Source: Paenibacillus sp. FSL R5-0912
Lineage (GTDB): Bacteria > Bacillota > Bacilli > Paenibacillales > Paenibacillaceae
Length of the DNA stretch: 64,000 bases
NCBI RefSeq assembly: GCF_000758605.1
Contig: NZ_CP009282.1
Coordinates: 744,001 to 808,000 of the forward strand
Direction: 5' to 3'
Part shown: positions 11,642-20,546 of the stretch, in pieces
Numbering within the stretch: the stretch's first letter is position 1
Layout of the letters: each line of letters starts with the position of its first letter
The notes under the pieces: model-generated
Databases searched by the model: none
What the model was told of the DNA's origin: nothing
The model's input: only the letters and a program-made list of their open reading frames with translations
Translations under genes and position numbers: made by a program

Positions 11642-11905
11642 ATGGTCAAGGTTGTATTGCTGTGGTTCGCACTGATCAATATTATCGGGTATGTAGTGAT
11701 GTCGGAAGACAAGAACAAGGCCCGCAAAAGACGGGATCGGGTGCCGGAGAAAACACTGTTTCTGCTCGCGTTCATGGGCGGCGCGCTGGGTGTGCTGATT
11801 GCCATGTACCGCAAGCGCCACAAGACGAGGCATACTTCCTTCAGGATCGGAATTCCGCTGCTGCTGCTGCTGAATATCCTGCTGTATGGATATTTTTTGA
11901 GTTAA
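11642..11905 (+). CDS. DUF1294 small membrane protein
   Basis: An 87-aa protein with three hydrophobic segments (VVLLWFALINIIGYVVM, TLFLLAFMGGALGVLIAMY, FRIGIPLLLLLNILLYGYFL) and basic loops, including the family pattern MYRKRHKTRHTSFR. It matches the DUF1294 family, whose function is not established. ATG 11642 is preferred over ATG 11618 because AGGAGGAGG lies between them at the right distance. It has its own promoter. Confidence 0.85.
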   Translation: MVKVVLLWFALINIIGYVVMSEDKNKARKRRDRVPEKTLFLLAFMGGALGVLIAMYRKRHKTRHTSFRIGIPLLLLLNILLYGYFLS

Positions 11906-11955
11906 GTTTCTTGTAGTTTGGCTAAGGCTGTACACAATAGAAAGAGGTGGCGTAT

Positions 11956-12390
11956 ATGTTATTCTCTAAAATTTTGCTAGCCTATGACGGTTCGAAGGCT
12001 TCCAATCAGGCACTCGAGCGTGCGATTGAACTGGCTAAGGTAACTCCAGGGTCCTCCCTGTACGTCGTACACGCATTTGAATTCCCGCGGTTCTTCATCG
12101 GGGAAGCACTCGCGCCTCTGCCGGCTTCAGTGAATAAGGACTACTATGACCTCGCCGTACAGACTACCGAAGAAGTGAAAAGCCGGCTGGAAGCCGAAGG
12201 CCTGAACGCTACTGTAGAATTGCTGCAGGGATCGCCTGCCGAAGTGATTCTGAGTTATGCCAAAGAGCACACGGTGGATGTCATCGTTATCGGCAGCCGC
12301 GGGCTTGGCGGAATCCGGGAGTTCGTTCTGGGCAGCGTCAGCCACAATGTAGTGCAAAGTGCCCGCATTCCGGTGCTGGTTGTTAAATAA
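11956..12390 (+). CDS. Universal stress protein, UspA family
   Basis: A 144-aa single Usp domain, cytoplasmic. The beta-1 strand ILLAYDGS and the ATP-binding signature GSRGLGGIREFVLGSVSHNVV near the C-terminus indicate the nucleotide-binding Usp subgroup. ATG 11956 is chosen because the in-frame GTG at 11947 is part of the ribosome binding site AAAGAGGTGG. It has its own terminator; no partner gene is evident. Confidence 0.92.
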   Translation: MLFSKILLAYDGSKASNQALERAIELAKVTPGSSLYVVHAFEFPRFFIGEALAPLPASVNKDYYDLAVQTTEEVKSRLEAEGLNATVELLQGSPAEVILSYAKEHTVDVIVIGSRGLGGIREFVLGSVSHNVVQSARIPVLVVK

Positions 12391-12406
12391 TAGAGATACT
12401 TGCAGA

Positions 12407-12433
12407 GGAGCGCTTAGGCGTTCCCCTTTTTTT
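12407..12433 (+). terminator. Rho-independent terminator of the usp gene
   Basis: GGAGCGC/GCGTTCC forms a 7-bp stem (one G-T pair) with a TTAG loop, followed by CC and a run of seven T. Confidence 0.9.
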
Positions 12434-12480
12434 CTGTGGAGATGGCCGGAATAGGCAGAATAAGAAAATTAAATGTGCCC

Positions 12481-12524
12481 AAAAGCGAACATTTGGGAGA
12501 CATGATATGACAATGTTCGTGTTT
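12481..12524 (+). promoter_or_regulatory. Tandem PurR boxes of the purine operon
   Basis: Box 1 AAAAGCGAACATT (12481-12493) and, inverted, box 2 AATGTTCGTGTTT (12512-12524, reverse complement AAACACGAACATT) both fit the B. subtilis PurBox consensus AWWWCCGAACWWT with one mismatch each. They face each other 18 bp apart, close to the usual 16-17. The pair lies just upstream of the TTGACA box, as expected for PRPP-responsive repression by PurR. Confidence 0.85.
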
Positions 12525-12527
12525 AAG

Positions 12528-12556
12528 TTGACACGAAGTGTAGGGCATTGTTAAAC
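12528..12556 (+). promoter_or_regulatory. Sigma-A promoter of the purE operon
   Basis: Perfect -35 TTGACA (12528-12533), a 17-bp spacer and a weak -10 TTAAAC (12551-12556). Transcription would begin near 12563, immediately before the riboswitch. Confidence 0.75.
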
Positions 12557-12567
12557 TGAACCTATGA

Positions 12568-12641
12568 AGAGCTCGTATAAAACCGGGGATAAGGCCCGGA
12601 AGTTTCTACCCGGTAACCGTAAATTGCCGGACTACGAGGAA
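12568..12641 (+). ncRNA. Purine (guanine) riboswitch aptamer
   Basis: The G-box three-way junction is plain: the P1 arms GCTCGTA and TACGAGG, the J1/2 AUAA segment, the P2 loop region ending AAGTTTCTACC, the AACCGTAAATTG P3 region and the 3' junction GACTACGAG. The base equivalent to position 74 is C (GACTA), which specifies guanine/hypoxanthine rather than adenine. It lies between the pur promoter and an attenuator terminator, so guanine should reduce read-through into purE. Confidence 0.96.
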
Positions 12642-12757
12642 ATAGGATAACTGAAACGGCCAGCCGCCGCCGCGTATACCGGGGGTGTGCTCTGCGCCGG
12701 CTCTCTTAAAGGCCGGGTATCTGCAGATGCCGGGGCAGTACTCTCCTAATTCCTTAG

Positions 12758-12809
12758 TAGTCCGGGTCCACCCGCAGCAAAATGCGTCTGGAATCCGGGC
12801 TATTTTTTT
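12758..12809 (+). terminator. Riboswitch-controlled terminator in the purE leader
   Basis: TAGTCCGGGTCCA pairs with TGGAATCCGGGCTA, followed by a run of T (12802-12809). The GTAGT at its 5' foot (CCTTAGTAGT, about 12753-12761) can instead pair with ACTACGAGG, the 3' strand of aptamer P1. This is the classic antiterminator switch. About 110 nt of GC-rich sequence separates the aptamer from the terminator, longer than usual. Confidence 0.85.
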
Positions 12810-12893
12810 CGGATTTATGGGAAACTAGAGGGAAATGGGACACACTTAAATCCAAGGAATATCTATAACGGGAAACGGAAGGCTGGGTGAACA

Positions 12894-13379
12894 ATGTCTG
12901 TGCAAGTAGGTGTCATTATGGGCAGCAAATCGGACTATGAAACTATGGAGCATGCATGTGCTGTGCTTGAGGAGCTGGGTGTGCCTTATGAGAAAAAGGT
13001 CATCTCTGCGCATCGCACACCGGATCTGATGTTCCGTTATGCCGAGGAAGCGGCGGAGCGCGGCTTGAAGGTGATTATCGCCGGAGCGGGCGGTGCGGCG
13101 CATCTGCCGGGTATGGTGGCAGCCAAAACGACGTTGCCGGTCATCGGTGTGCCTGTGCAGTCCAAGGCGTTGAACGGCCTGGACTCGCTGCTGTCGATTG
13201 TGCAGATGCCGGCTGGCATCCCGGTAGCCACGGTAGCCATTGGCCGTGCCGGAGCTACCAATGCAGGGCTGCTGGCTGCGCAGATCATCGGTGCATTCGA
13301 GCCGGAGGTGGCGAGAAAGGTGCAGCTGCGGCGCGAGGCAACCCAGCGCGAAGTGCTGGAAAGCAGCGAGACGCTATGA
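12894..13379 (+). CDS. purE: N5-carboxyaminoimidazole ribonucleotide mutase (PurE class I)
   Basis: A 161-aa enzyme that moves the carboxyl group of N5-CAIR to give CAIR in de novo purine synthesis, working with PurK. Diagnostic motifs are GSKSDYETM near the N-terminus (substrate phosphate site) and SAHRTPD at about residues 43-49, followed by [10 protein letters not shown]. It is the first gene of the operon. The ribosome binding site is modest (GGAAGG about 12 nt upstream). The stop overlaps the purK start (ATGA). Confidence 0.97.
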   Translation: MSVQVGVIMGSKSDYETMEHACAVLEELGVPYEKKVISAHRTPDLMFRYAEEAAERGLKVIIAGAGGAAHLPGMVAAKTTLPVIGVPVQSKALNGLDSLLSIVQMPAGIPVATVAIGRAGATNAGLLAAQIIGAFEPEVARKVQLRREATQREVLESSETL

Positions 13380-14761
13380 GGCCGGAGGAATCGACGGCCG
13401 GAGGCTCGGAGAGCGTGGCGCAGCAAAGAGCAGAGCGGGATCAAGCCGGAGCTGAGAGAATGGAGCGCCGGGATGAGGCAGCCGCTGGTGCTGTTGAAGC
13501 ATCAGGGGCGGGAACGTCCCGGACGCTGCTGCCCGGCGCGACGATCGGCGTGCTCGGCGGCGGGCAGCTCGGGCGTATGATGGCGCTCTCCGGCAGCGCC
13601 ATGGGGTACCGCTTCGTGGCGCTGGACCCCGCGCCGGATGCGCCCTGCGGGCAGGTTACGCCGCAGATTATTGCGGCGTACAACGACCGGGACGCGGCGC
13701 GTGAGCTGGCGCAGCGCGCGGACGTGATCACGTACGAGTTCGAGAACGTCGACGCGGGCGTAGCCGCGCTGCTGACGGAGGAATCGTACGTGCCGCAGGG
13801 CAGCGCGCTGCTGTATACGACGCAGCACCGGCTGCGCGAGAAGGCGGCGATCATCGCTGCGGGCGTGCCCGTTGCCCCGTACCGCAAGGTCGGCAGCCTG
13901 GCGGAGCTTGAGGCCGCGGCTGCCGACCTGGGCCTGCCCTGTGTGCTGAAGACAGCCACAGGGGGGTATGACGGCAAGGGACAAGCCGTCATCCGCCGGC
14001 CGGAAGAGCTTGCAGCAGCGTTCCGGCAGGTAGCGCCGGGAGCGGCGGCTCCAGCACCGCAAGCAAGCGGGGCAGCGGCTTCGCCCGACTCGCCGGGAGC
14101 GGCTGAAGCGGAAGACGCTGCCGAGGCCACGGCACACGCACCCGAGCTGGTGCTGGAGAAATTTATCGCCTTCAAATGCGAAATTTCGGTCATTGCCGCC
14201 CGGAGCCCAGCGGGTGAAGTTAAGAGCTTCCCGCCCGCAGAGAACATCCACGTGGACAATATCCTGCATCTCTCGATTGTGCCCGCAAGGGTGCCGGAGG
14301 AGATTCAGCGCCGGGCCTGCGAGCTGGCCGAGCAGATTGTCTCCGGCATGGATGCCGTCGGACTGCTGGCTGTGGAGATGTTCGTGACGGAGGACGGAGA
14401 GCTGTTCGTCAACGAGCTGGCTCCGCGCCCGCATAATTCCGGGCATTATACAATGGATGCCTGCGTAACCTCACAGTTCGAGCAGCATGTGCGGGCGATC
14501 TGCAATCTGCCGCTGGGTGACACTACGCTGCTTACGCCTGTAGTTATGGTGAATGTGCTCGGCCAGCATCTGGAGGGTGCCATTCAGGCGGCCTGCACTG
14601 CGGATGAAGGAACAAACCGGCTTGGGGTATCCCCTAAGCTTCATATATATGGCAAGACTGAGAGCAAGACTGGCCGCAAAATGGGCCATATCAACCTGCT
14701 CTGTAAGGACACCGGAGACGGCCTGTCCTGGGTAGAGCAAACTAACCTTTGGAGGAACTGA
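13376..14761 (+). CDS. purK: N5-carboxyaminoimidazole ribonucleotide synthase
   Basis: An ATP-grasp enzyme converting AIR, bicarbonate and ATP to N5-CAIR. The N-terminal domain is seen as [15 protein letters not shown] and the ATP-grasp as [29 protein letters not shown] and [14 protein letters not shown]. At 461 aa it exceeds the usual ~380 for two reasons. First, there are about 50 residues of Glu/Ala-rich sequence before the first strand. Second, an Ala/Pro/Ser-rich insert of ~35 residues (about 220-256) splits the ATP-grasp subdomain before LEKFI. ATG 13376 overlaps purE by 4 bp; ATG 13460 with GGAGCTGAGAGA upstream is an alternative that shortens the extension. Confidence 0.95.
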   Translation: MRPEESTAGGSESVAQQRAERDQAGAERMERRDEAAAGAVEASGAGTSRTLLPGATIGVLGGGQLGRMMALSGSAMGYRFVALDPAPDAPCGQVTPQIIAAYNDRDAARELAQRADVITYEFENVDAGVAALLTEESYVPQGSALLYTTQHRLREKAAIIAAGVPVAPYRKVGSLAELEAAAADLGLPCVLKTATGGYDGKGQAVIRRPEELAAAFRQVAPGAAAPAPQASGAAASPDSPGAAEAEDAAEATAHAPELVLEKFIAFKCEISVIAARSPAGEVKSFPPAENIHVDNILHLSIVPARVPEEIQRRACELAEQIVSGMDAVGLLAVEMFVTEDGELFVNELAPRPHNSGHYTMDACVTSQFEQHVRAICNLPLGDTTLLTPVVMVNVLGQHLEGAIQAACTADEGTNRLGVSPKLHIYGKTESKTGRKMGHINLLCKDTGDGLSWVEQTNLWRN

Positions 14762-14767
14762 CAAGCT

Positions 14768-16063
14768 ATGATCGAACGTTACAGCAGACCTGAGATGCGG
14801 GCCATTTGGACCGAGGAAAATAAATTTAACGCGTGGCTGGAAGTTGAGATTTGCGCCTGTGAGGCTTGGGCCGAGCTGGGAGTGATCCCGCATGAGGATG
14901 CCGCGAAGCTGCGCAAGGACGCCAAATTCGACATCGCGCGGATCGACGAAATTGAACAGGAAACGCGTCATGATGTAATTGCTTTTACCCGTGCAGTATC
15001 CGAGAGCCTGGGTGCAGAACGCAAATGGGTGCATTACGGACTGACCTCCACGGACGTTGTCGATACGGCGCTTGGCTACCTGCTGCGTCAGGCCAACGAA
15101 ATTCTGGAGCAGGATATCATCCGGTTCATTGAGATTCTTAAAGATAAGGCAGTAGCTTACAAGGATACCCCGATGATGGGCCGTACACACGGCGTACACG
15201 CTGAGCCAACGACTTTTGGACTCAAGATGGCGCTCTGGTATGAGGAAATGAAGCGTAATCTGGAGCGTTTCCGTCATGCGGCGAATGGCGTCCAATTCGG
15301 TAAAATCTCCGGGGCTGTCGGCACCTATGCCAACATAGACCCATTCGTTGAAGAATTTGTCTGCCGCAAGCTGGGCACCAGCCCGGCACCGATCTCCACA
15401 CAGACGCTGCAGCGTGACCGTCACGCGGAGTACATGGCTGCGCTGGCACTGGTCGCCACTTCTCTGGACAAGTTCGCTACTGAAATCCGCGCTTTGCAGA
15501 AGAGTGAGATCCGCGAGGTGGAGGAAGCTTTTGCCAAAGGTCAAAAGGGATCATCCGCTATGCCACATAAGCGCAACCCGATCGGCAGCGAGAACATCTC
15601 CGGCCTGTCCCGCGTGATCCGCGGGCACATGGTTACAGCATACGAGAACGTGCCGCTGTGGCATGAACGCGATATCTCGCATTCCTCGGTAGAGCGGATC
15701 ATTCTGCCGGATGCGACCATGCTGCTGAACTATATGCTGAACCGCTTCGGCAACATCGTGAAGAACCTGACTGTATTCCCGGACAACATGAAGCGCAACA
15801 TGAACCGCACCTTCGGTGTTCCGTTCTCCGGCCGCATCCTGACGAAGCTGATCGACAAAGGCTTCAGCCGCGAGCAGGCATACGACACTGTACAGCCGCG
15901 TGCGATGCAGGCTTGGGAAGAACAAACACAGTTCCGTGACATCGTTGAAGCTACACCGGAAATCACTGCTGTGCTTAGTCCGGAAGAGATCGAGGATGCT
16001 TTCAATCCTTCTTGGCACCTCAAGCATGTGGATACCATTTTCCACAAGCTGGAGCTAATCTAA
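14768..16063 (+). CDS. purB: Adenylosuccinate lyase
   Basis: A 431-aa fumarase/aspartase-superfamily enzyme. It acts twice in purine metabolism: cleavage of SAICAR to AICAR, and of adenylosuccinate to AMP, releasing fumarate. The superfamily signature [11 protein letters not shown] is present at about residues 260-270, with [14 protein letters not shown] and TSTDVVDTA upstream. The length matches the B. subtilis enzyme. TTTGGAGGAACTG precedes the ATG and overlaps the end of purK. A 362-bp gap follows before purC. Confidence 0.98.
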   Translation: MIERYSRPEMRAIWTEENKFNAWLEVEICACEAWAELGVIPHEDAAKLRKDAKFDIARIDEIEQETRHDVIAFTRAVSESLGAERKWVHYGLTSTDVVDTALGYLLRQANEILEQDIIRFIEILKDKAVAYKDTPMMGRTHGVHAEPTTFGLKMALWYEEMKRNLERFRHAANGVQFGKISGAVGTYANIDPFVEEFVCRKLGTSPAPISTQTLQRDRHAEYMAALALVATSLDKFATEIRALQKSEIREVEEAFAKGQKGSSAMPHKRNPIGSENISGLSRVIRGHMVTAYENVPLWHERDISHSSVERIILPDATMLLNYMLNRFGNIVKNLTVFPDNMKRNMNRTFGVPFSGRILTKLIDKGFSREQAYDTVQPRAMQAWEEQTQFRDIVEATPEITAVLSPEEIEDAFNPSWHLKHVDTIFHKLELI

Positions 16064-16189
16064 AAAAAAGGTGAGTCAGTGGTGAACTGATGAGCTGGAG
16101 AAGATACGGGCGGAGGGATGGGGAGTTGTTGTTCTGGAGCGATAAGCGACAGAATTGAAGCTGAGAGATTAGTTAATAAGGAACGGAGA

Positions 16190-16304
16190 GGAATTTTGGA
16201 ACTGGAAGAAGCGTCAGCGTTCGCCTTTATGGTCAGATTTCTACCACAGCCTGTGGTTCAATCAGAGAAATATGACCATAACAGCGATCGGAAGTCCAAA
16301 ATTT
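16190..16304 (+). repeat. Long palindromic element, copy 1 (purB-purC gap)
   Basis: An element of about 115 bp that folds into one long hairpin. The outer arms are AATTTTGGAACT/AGTCCAAAATT, the middle stem is TTATGGTCAGATTTCT/AGAAATATGACCATAA (16227-16242 with 16266-16281), and the tip is ACCACA/TGTGGT. The same architecture recurs in the purF-purM gap with different bases in the stems but preserved pairing. The rest of the 16064-16425 gap holds no gene; a small hairpin CCCGC/GCGGG (about 16345-16358) lies just upstream of purC. Confidence 0.85.
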
Positions 16305-16425
16305 TTTGTAGTGGCCGATTAACTAGCCGTTCAGTTCAATTCTCCCGCGTAGCGGGGAATGACAGCGTCCCAGGCGCTTTTAGCCCAAATATAAGCAAGA
16401 TCATTTGTTCAAGGGAGGAAAGGTC

Positions 16426-17316
16426 ATGACATCAACGGCCGTATCCACAGCCGTGGAACTCGTAAATGCGCCGCTGCTCTACAAAGGTAAGGTTCGTGAG
16501 CTGTACGATTTGGGGGATGAGGTACTGATCGTCGTTACGGACCGCATTTCCGCATTTGATTACGTGCTGGACCCGGCGATTCCGGACAAAGGCAATGTGC
16601 TTAACCGGCTTAGCGCTTTCTGGTTCGGTCAGACCAAGGAGCTCATTGAGAACCATGTGGTTCATATCGATGTAGACCGGCTCGGGGATATTGTACGGGA
16701 CCGCGAAGCACTGAAGAACCGCATCATGGTTGTCCGCAAAGCAGAGCGGATTGATATCGAATGTGTCGTGCGCGGCTGCATTACCGGCGGAGGCTGGCGG
16801 CAGTACCAGGAGACAGGTAAAGTGAACGGCATCGAGCTTCCCAAAGGGCTCCGCAAGAATGCGGTGCTGGCCGAACCGATTTTTACACCGGCAGCGAAGA
16901 ATGATGTCGGCCATGATGAGGACATTCCTTTTGAGCAGATGCAGGAGCTGATTGGCGCGGAGCTTGCACTGGAGCTTAAGGAGAAGAGCCTGAAGCTGTT
17001 CGCTTTTGCCAGAGAATATTGTAACGACCGCGGCATTATTCTTGCGGATTGCAAATTCGAGTTCGGGCTGCTGGACGGCAAGGTCATCCTGATCGATGAG
17101 ATTTTCACACCGGATGCTTCCCGTTTCTGGGCCAAAGACAAATATGCGCTGGATATCGAGATCGACAGCATGGATAAAGAGCCTGTACGGACGTACCTTT
17201 CGGCATCCTCCTGGGACAAGAATAGTACACCGGACCCGCTGCCGGCAGAAGTCGTTGAAGAGACCTCACGCCGTTACCTGGATATTTATCACCGCCTTAC
17301 CGGGAAGTCGTTATAG
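16426..17316 (+). CDS. purC: SAICAR synthetase
   Basis: Phosphoribosylaminoimidazole-succinocarboxamide synthase, 296 aa, joining CAIR and aspartate with ATP. Visible motifs are LLYKGKVRELYDLGD (nucleotide loop), VVRGCITGGGWRQYQETG, LADCKFEFG and LIDEIFTPDASRFW. At 296 aa it is the longer form, compared with ~240 aa in B. subtilis. ATG 16426 with AAGGGAGGAAAGG upstream is better than the in-frame TTG at 16405. It starts the second gene block after the element-bearing gap. Confidence 0.97.
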   Translation: MTSTAVSTAVELVNAPLLYKGKVRELYDLGDEVLIVVTDRISAFDYVLDPAIPDKGNVLNRLSAFWFGQTKELIENHVVHIDVDRLGDIVRDREALKNRIMVVRKAERIDIECVVRGCITGGGWRQYQETGKVNGIELPKGLRKNAVLAEPIFTPAAKNDVGHDEDIPFEQMQELIGAELALELKEKSLKLFAFAREYCNDRGIILADCKFEFGLLDGKVILIDEIFTPDASRFWAKDKYALDIEIDSMDKEPVRTYLSASSWDKNSTPDPLPAEVVEETSRRYLDIYHRLTGKSL

Positions 17317-17381
17317 ATTGTTTTTGACGGAATGCTCTTATAGAAGTTAGCTCAATAAATTTTAGGAGGAACTACAAGCGT

Positions 17382-17627
17382 ATGTTAAAAGCGACAGTCT
17401 ACGTCACCATCAAAAAAAGCGTGCTCGATCCCCAAGGTGTAGCCGTGCAAGGGGCGCTGCATTCTGTAGGTTTCCAGGAAGTTGAAAGTCTGCGCATCGG
17501 CAAGTATATGGAGCTGACCCTCGATACCGATAACCGCGCAGAAGCGGAAGGACGCCTCAAGGAAATGTGCGAGAAGCTGCTGGCCAACACGGTGATCGAG
17601 GATTACCGCTACGAATTGGAGGACTAA
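17382..17627 (+). CDS. purS: FGAM synthase, PurS subunit
   Basis: An 81-aa small subunit of phosphoribosylformylglycinamidine synthase that bridges PurQ and PurL in the Gram-positive type three-subunit enzyme. The ferredoxin-like fold starts [19 protein letters not shown] and ends with [14 protein letters not shown], typical of the family. TTAGGAGGAACT lies upstream at about 12 nt. The PurQ ATG follows 5 bases after its stop codon, and the purQ ribosome binding site is inside purS. Confidence 0.97.
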   Translation: MLKATVYVTIKKSVLDPQGVAVQGALHSVGFQEVESLRIGKYMELTLDTDNRAEAEGRLKEMCEKLLANTVIEDYRYELED

Positions 17628-17632
17628 AAGTC

Positions 17633-18322
17633 ATGAAATTTGCTGTACTTGTCTTTCCAGGCTCCAATTGCGACATTGACTGCTACAAAGCAGTAGAAGA
17701 CAGCCTCGGTGAACCAGTAGATTATGTGTGGCATACGGCGACGGATCTGTCGGCTTATGACTGCATTCTCGTGCCGGGCGGTTTCTCTTATGGTGACTAT
17801 CTGCGCTGCGGCGCAATTTCCCGGTTCGCTCCGGTCATGGCTGAAGTGGCCAAGGCTGCGGAGCAGGGTAAATTCGTGCTCGGCATCTGCAACGGGTTCC
17901 AAATCCTGACCGAAGCGGGCCTCTTGCCAGGCGCTCTGCGCCGCAACATGTCGATGAAGTTCCGCTGTCATGACACGGTGCTTAAGGTCGTGAATAACAC
18001 AACCCCGTTTACTATTGACTATGCGAAGGATGAAGAGATCGTCATTCCGATCGCGCATGGTGAAGGCAATTACTACTGCGATGAAGAGACTTTGGCTGAG
18101 CTTAAGGCTAATAACCAGATCGTGTTCACATACAGCGACAATCCGAACGGTTCAGTCGCTGATATTGCCGGAGTCAGCAATGTGGCGGGTAATGTGGTTG
18201 GTATGATGCCTCACCCGGAACGCGCAGCGAACAGCCTGCTTGGTTCGGAAGACGGCAAACGGATGTTCACATCCATTCTTACAACATGGAGGGATCGTTA
18301 TGACGCAGCAAGTATCCGCTAA
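17633..18322 (+). CDS. purQ: FGAM synthase, glutaminase subunit PurQ
   Basis: A 229-aa class I glutamine amidotransferase that feeds ammonia to PurL. The triad is readable: nucleophile Cys86 in LGICNGFQ, and His194 and Glu196 in [15 protein letters not shown] near the N-terminus is typical. The start is ATG 17633, served by GGAGG inside the end of purS; longer upstream reading is out of place. It overlaps purL by 23 bp, so translation is coupled. Confidence 0.97.
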   Translation: MKFAVLVFPGSNCDIDCYKAVEDSLGEPVDYVWHTATDLSAYDCILVPGGFSYGDYLRCGAISRFAPVMAEVAKAAEQGKFVLGICNGFQILTEAGLLPGALRRNMSMKFRCHDTVLKVVNNTTPFTIDYAKDEEIVIPIAHGEGNYYCDEETLAELKANNQIVFTYSDNPNGSVADIAGVSNVAGNVVGMMPHPERAANSLLGSEDGKRMFTSILTTWRDRYDAASIR

Positions 18323-20546
18323 GGAGCCGACCGCAGAGCAAATCGCGGAGCAGAAAATCTACAGTCAGTTCGGTGTATCGGACAGCGAATATGAGCTCAT
18401 TACCTCCTTCATGGGACGTAAGCCTAACTATACGGAGATCGGCGTGTTCAGTGTGATGTGGTCCGAGCACTGTGCCTATAAGAACTCGAAGCCGCTGCTG
18501 GGCCGTTTCCCGACAAGTGGACCGAAGGTACTGATGGGGCCGGGCGAAGGCGCGGGGATCGTCGATATCGGAGACAACCAGGCGGTGGTCTTCAAAATCG
18601 AAAGCCACAACCATCCATCAGCAGTTGAGCCTTATCAGGGCGCGGCGACCGGGGTGGGCGGGATTATCCGCGATATTTTCTCCATGGGCGCAAGACCGGT
18701 GGCGCTGCTGAATTCCCTGCGTTTCGGGAAGCTTGAGAGCGACCGGGTAAAGTATCTGTTCGAGCATGTTGTATCCGGGATCGCAGGCTACGGCAACTGT
18801 ATCGGCATCCCTACCGTCGGCGGGGAAATTATGTTTGATGACAGCTATGACGGCAACCCGCTCGTCAACGCGATGTGTGTAGGACTGATTGATCATGATA
18901 AAATCCAGCGCGGTGTCGCCAAAGGTGTAGGCAACCCTGTGTTCTACGTGGGTCCTCCTACCGGCCGTGACGGGATTCACGGTGCGACCTTCGCCTCGGT
19001 TGAGCTCAGTGAAGAGTCCGAAGCGAAACGTACGGCGGTACAGGTCGGTGATCCATTCATGGAGAAGCTGGTTATGGAATCTTGCCTGGAGCTGATCGAC
19101 AGCGGGATCGTACTCGGAATTCAGGATATGGGCGCAGCCGGTCTTACCTGCTCCAGTGCGGAAATGGCGAGCAAAGCGGGCAACGGTCTGGAGCTGTATC
19201 TGGATCAGGTGCCGCAGCGCGAAGATGGCATGACCCCTTATGAAATGATGCTCTCGGAATCCCAGGAGCGGATGCTGTTCGTGGTTGAGCCTAAGGATGA
19301 AGCTCAGGCGCAGGAAATCTTCGACCGCTGGGGCGTGATTTGCCGCAAAGTGGGTAAGGTTACTGACGATGGCCGCCTGAAGCTGTTCCATCACGGTGAA
19401 GTGGTCGGCGACATGCCGGTAACAGCTCTGGTCGATGAATGTCCGATTTATAACAAACCATCGGCAGTTCCTGCTTACTATGAGGAGAATGCTGCGGTGG
19501 ATACGCTTCGCTATGATGAAGTCACCGATCTGGGCGGAGCCCTGCGCACCGTACTGGGATCACCTACAGTAGCCAGCAAAGCATGGGTATACAACCAATA
19601 TGATTATATGGTGCGGACCAGCACGGCCGTTCGTCCGGGTTCCGATGCAGCGGTGGTAACGATCCACGGCACACGCAAAGCTCTGGCGATGACTACGGAC
19701 TGTAACGGACGTTATGTCTATCTCGATCCTGAAGTGGGCGGGCGTATTGCTGTCAGCGAAGCCGCACGTAATATTGTCTGCTCCGGTGCCCAGCCGCTAG
19801 CGATTACGGACAACCTGAATTTCGGCAGTCCGGAGAAGCCGGAAATCTTCTGGCAGATGGAACGTGCGGTAGACGGTATGGCTGAAGCCTGCCGTGTGCT
19901 TGATACCCCTGTAATTGGCGGTAACGTCAGTCTCTACAATGAAAATGCTTCAGGAGCTATCTATCCGACACCGGTTGTCGGCATGGTGGGATTAGTTGAA
20001 GATACCGATCATATTACCACTCAGGCCTTCAAGCAGGAAGGCGATTCGATTCTGTTGCTTGGTGTTACGAAGGCAGAGCTAGGCGGCAGTGAATTTCAGT
20101 ATGCTGTTCACGGCCTGACCGAAGGACGTCCGCCAGAACTCGATCTGGCAACGGAACGCAAACTGCTGGATGCCGTACTTGCTGCGATCCGCAGCGGGCT
20201 TGTCCGCTCGGCGCATGACCTGTCCGAAGGCGGCCTGGCCGGAGCACTGGCAGAGAGCTGCATCAGCGGCACCATTGGAGCGAATATTGAGCTGTCCGCC
20301 AGCGGATTGCGCCGTGATGTGGCGCTGTTCAGCGAGAGCCAATCCCGGATTATTCTGACTTCTGCGCCTAGCCGTGCGGAAGAATTACAAGCAGCGGTTG
20401 CCGCCTACGGCGTACCGGTCGAAATCATTGGAACTGTTGGCGGAGACCGCCTGCGTATTGCATTGGACGGAGCGGCAGCACTGGATGAAGCCGTTACTGA
20501 ACTCAAGACCATTTGGGAGGATGCTATTCCATGTCTTATGAAATAA
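18300..20546 (+). CDS. purL: FGAM synthase, synthetase subunit PurL
   Basis: A 748-aa ATP-dependent subunit converting FGAR and ammonia to FGAM. It is the small-PurL type (about 740 aa), consistent with separate purS and purQ. Motifs seen: [42 protein letters not shown], and in the second half GGNVSLYNE and [17 protein letters not shown] 18300 is preceded by ATGGAGGGATCG. It overlaps purF by 16 bp. Confidence 0.98.
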   Translation: MTQQVSAKEPTAEQIAEQKIYSQFGVSDSEYELITSFMGRKPNYTEIGVFSVMWSEHCAYKNSKPLLGRFPTSGPKVLMGPGEGAGIVDIGDNQAVVFKIESHNHPSAVEPYQGAATGVGGIIRDIFSMGARPVALLNSLRFGKLESDRVKYLFEHVVSGIAGYGNCIGIPTVGGEIMFDDSYDGNPLVNAMCVGLIDHDKIQRGVAKGVGNPVFYVGPPTGRDGIHGATFASVELSEESEAKRTAVQVGDPFMEKLVMESCLELIDSGIVLGIQDMGAAGLTCSSAEMASKAGNGLELYLDQVPQREDGMTPYEMMLSESQERMLFVVEPKDEAQAQEIFDRWGVICRKVGKVTDDGRLKLFHHGEVVGDMPVTALVDECPIYNKPSAVPAYYEENAAVDTLRYDEVTDLGGALRTVLGSPTVASKAWVYNQYDYMVRTSTAVRPGSDAAVVTIHGTRKALAMTTDCNGRYVYLDPEVGGRIAVSEAARNIVCSGAQPLAITDNLNFGSPEKPEIFWQMERAVDGMAEACRVLDTPVIGGNVSLYNENASGAIYPTPVVGMVGLVEDTDHITTQAFKQEGDSILLLGVTKAELGGSEFQYAVHGLTEGRPPELDLATERKLLDAVLAAIRSGLVRSAHDLSEGGLAGALAESCISGTIGANIELSASGLRRDVALFSESQSRIILTSAPSRAEELQAAVAAYGVPVEIIGTVGGDRLRIALDGAAALDEAVTELKTIWEDAIPCLMK

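Noticed and set aside
13441..14446. Long minus-strand ORFs opposite purK (272 and 314 codons)
   Set aside because: They are by-products of high GC third positions in purK; the sense frame encodes a clear enzyme.
16118..16429. 103-codon plus-strand ORF in the purB-purC gap
   Set aside because: It runs through the palindromic element and overlaps the purC start; the sequence resembles no protein.
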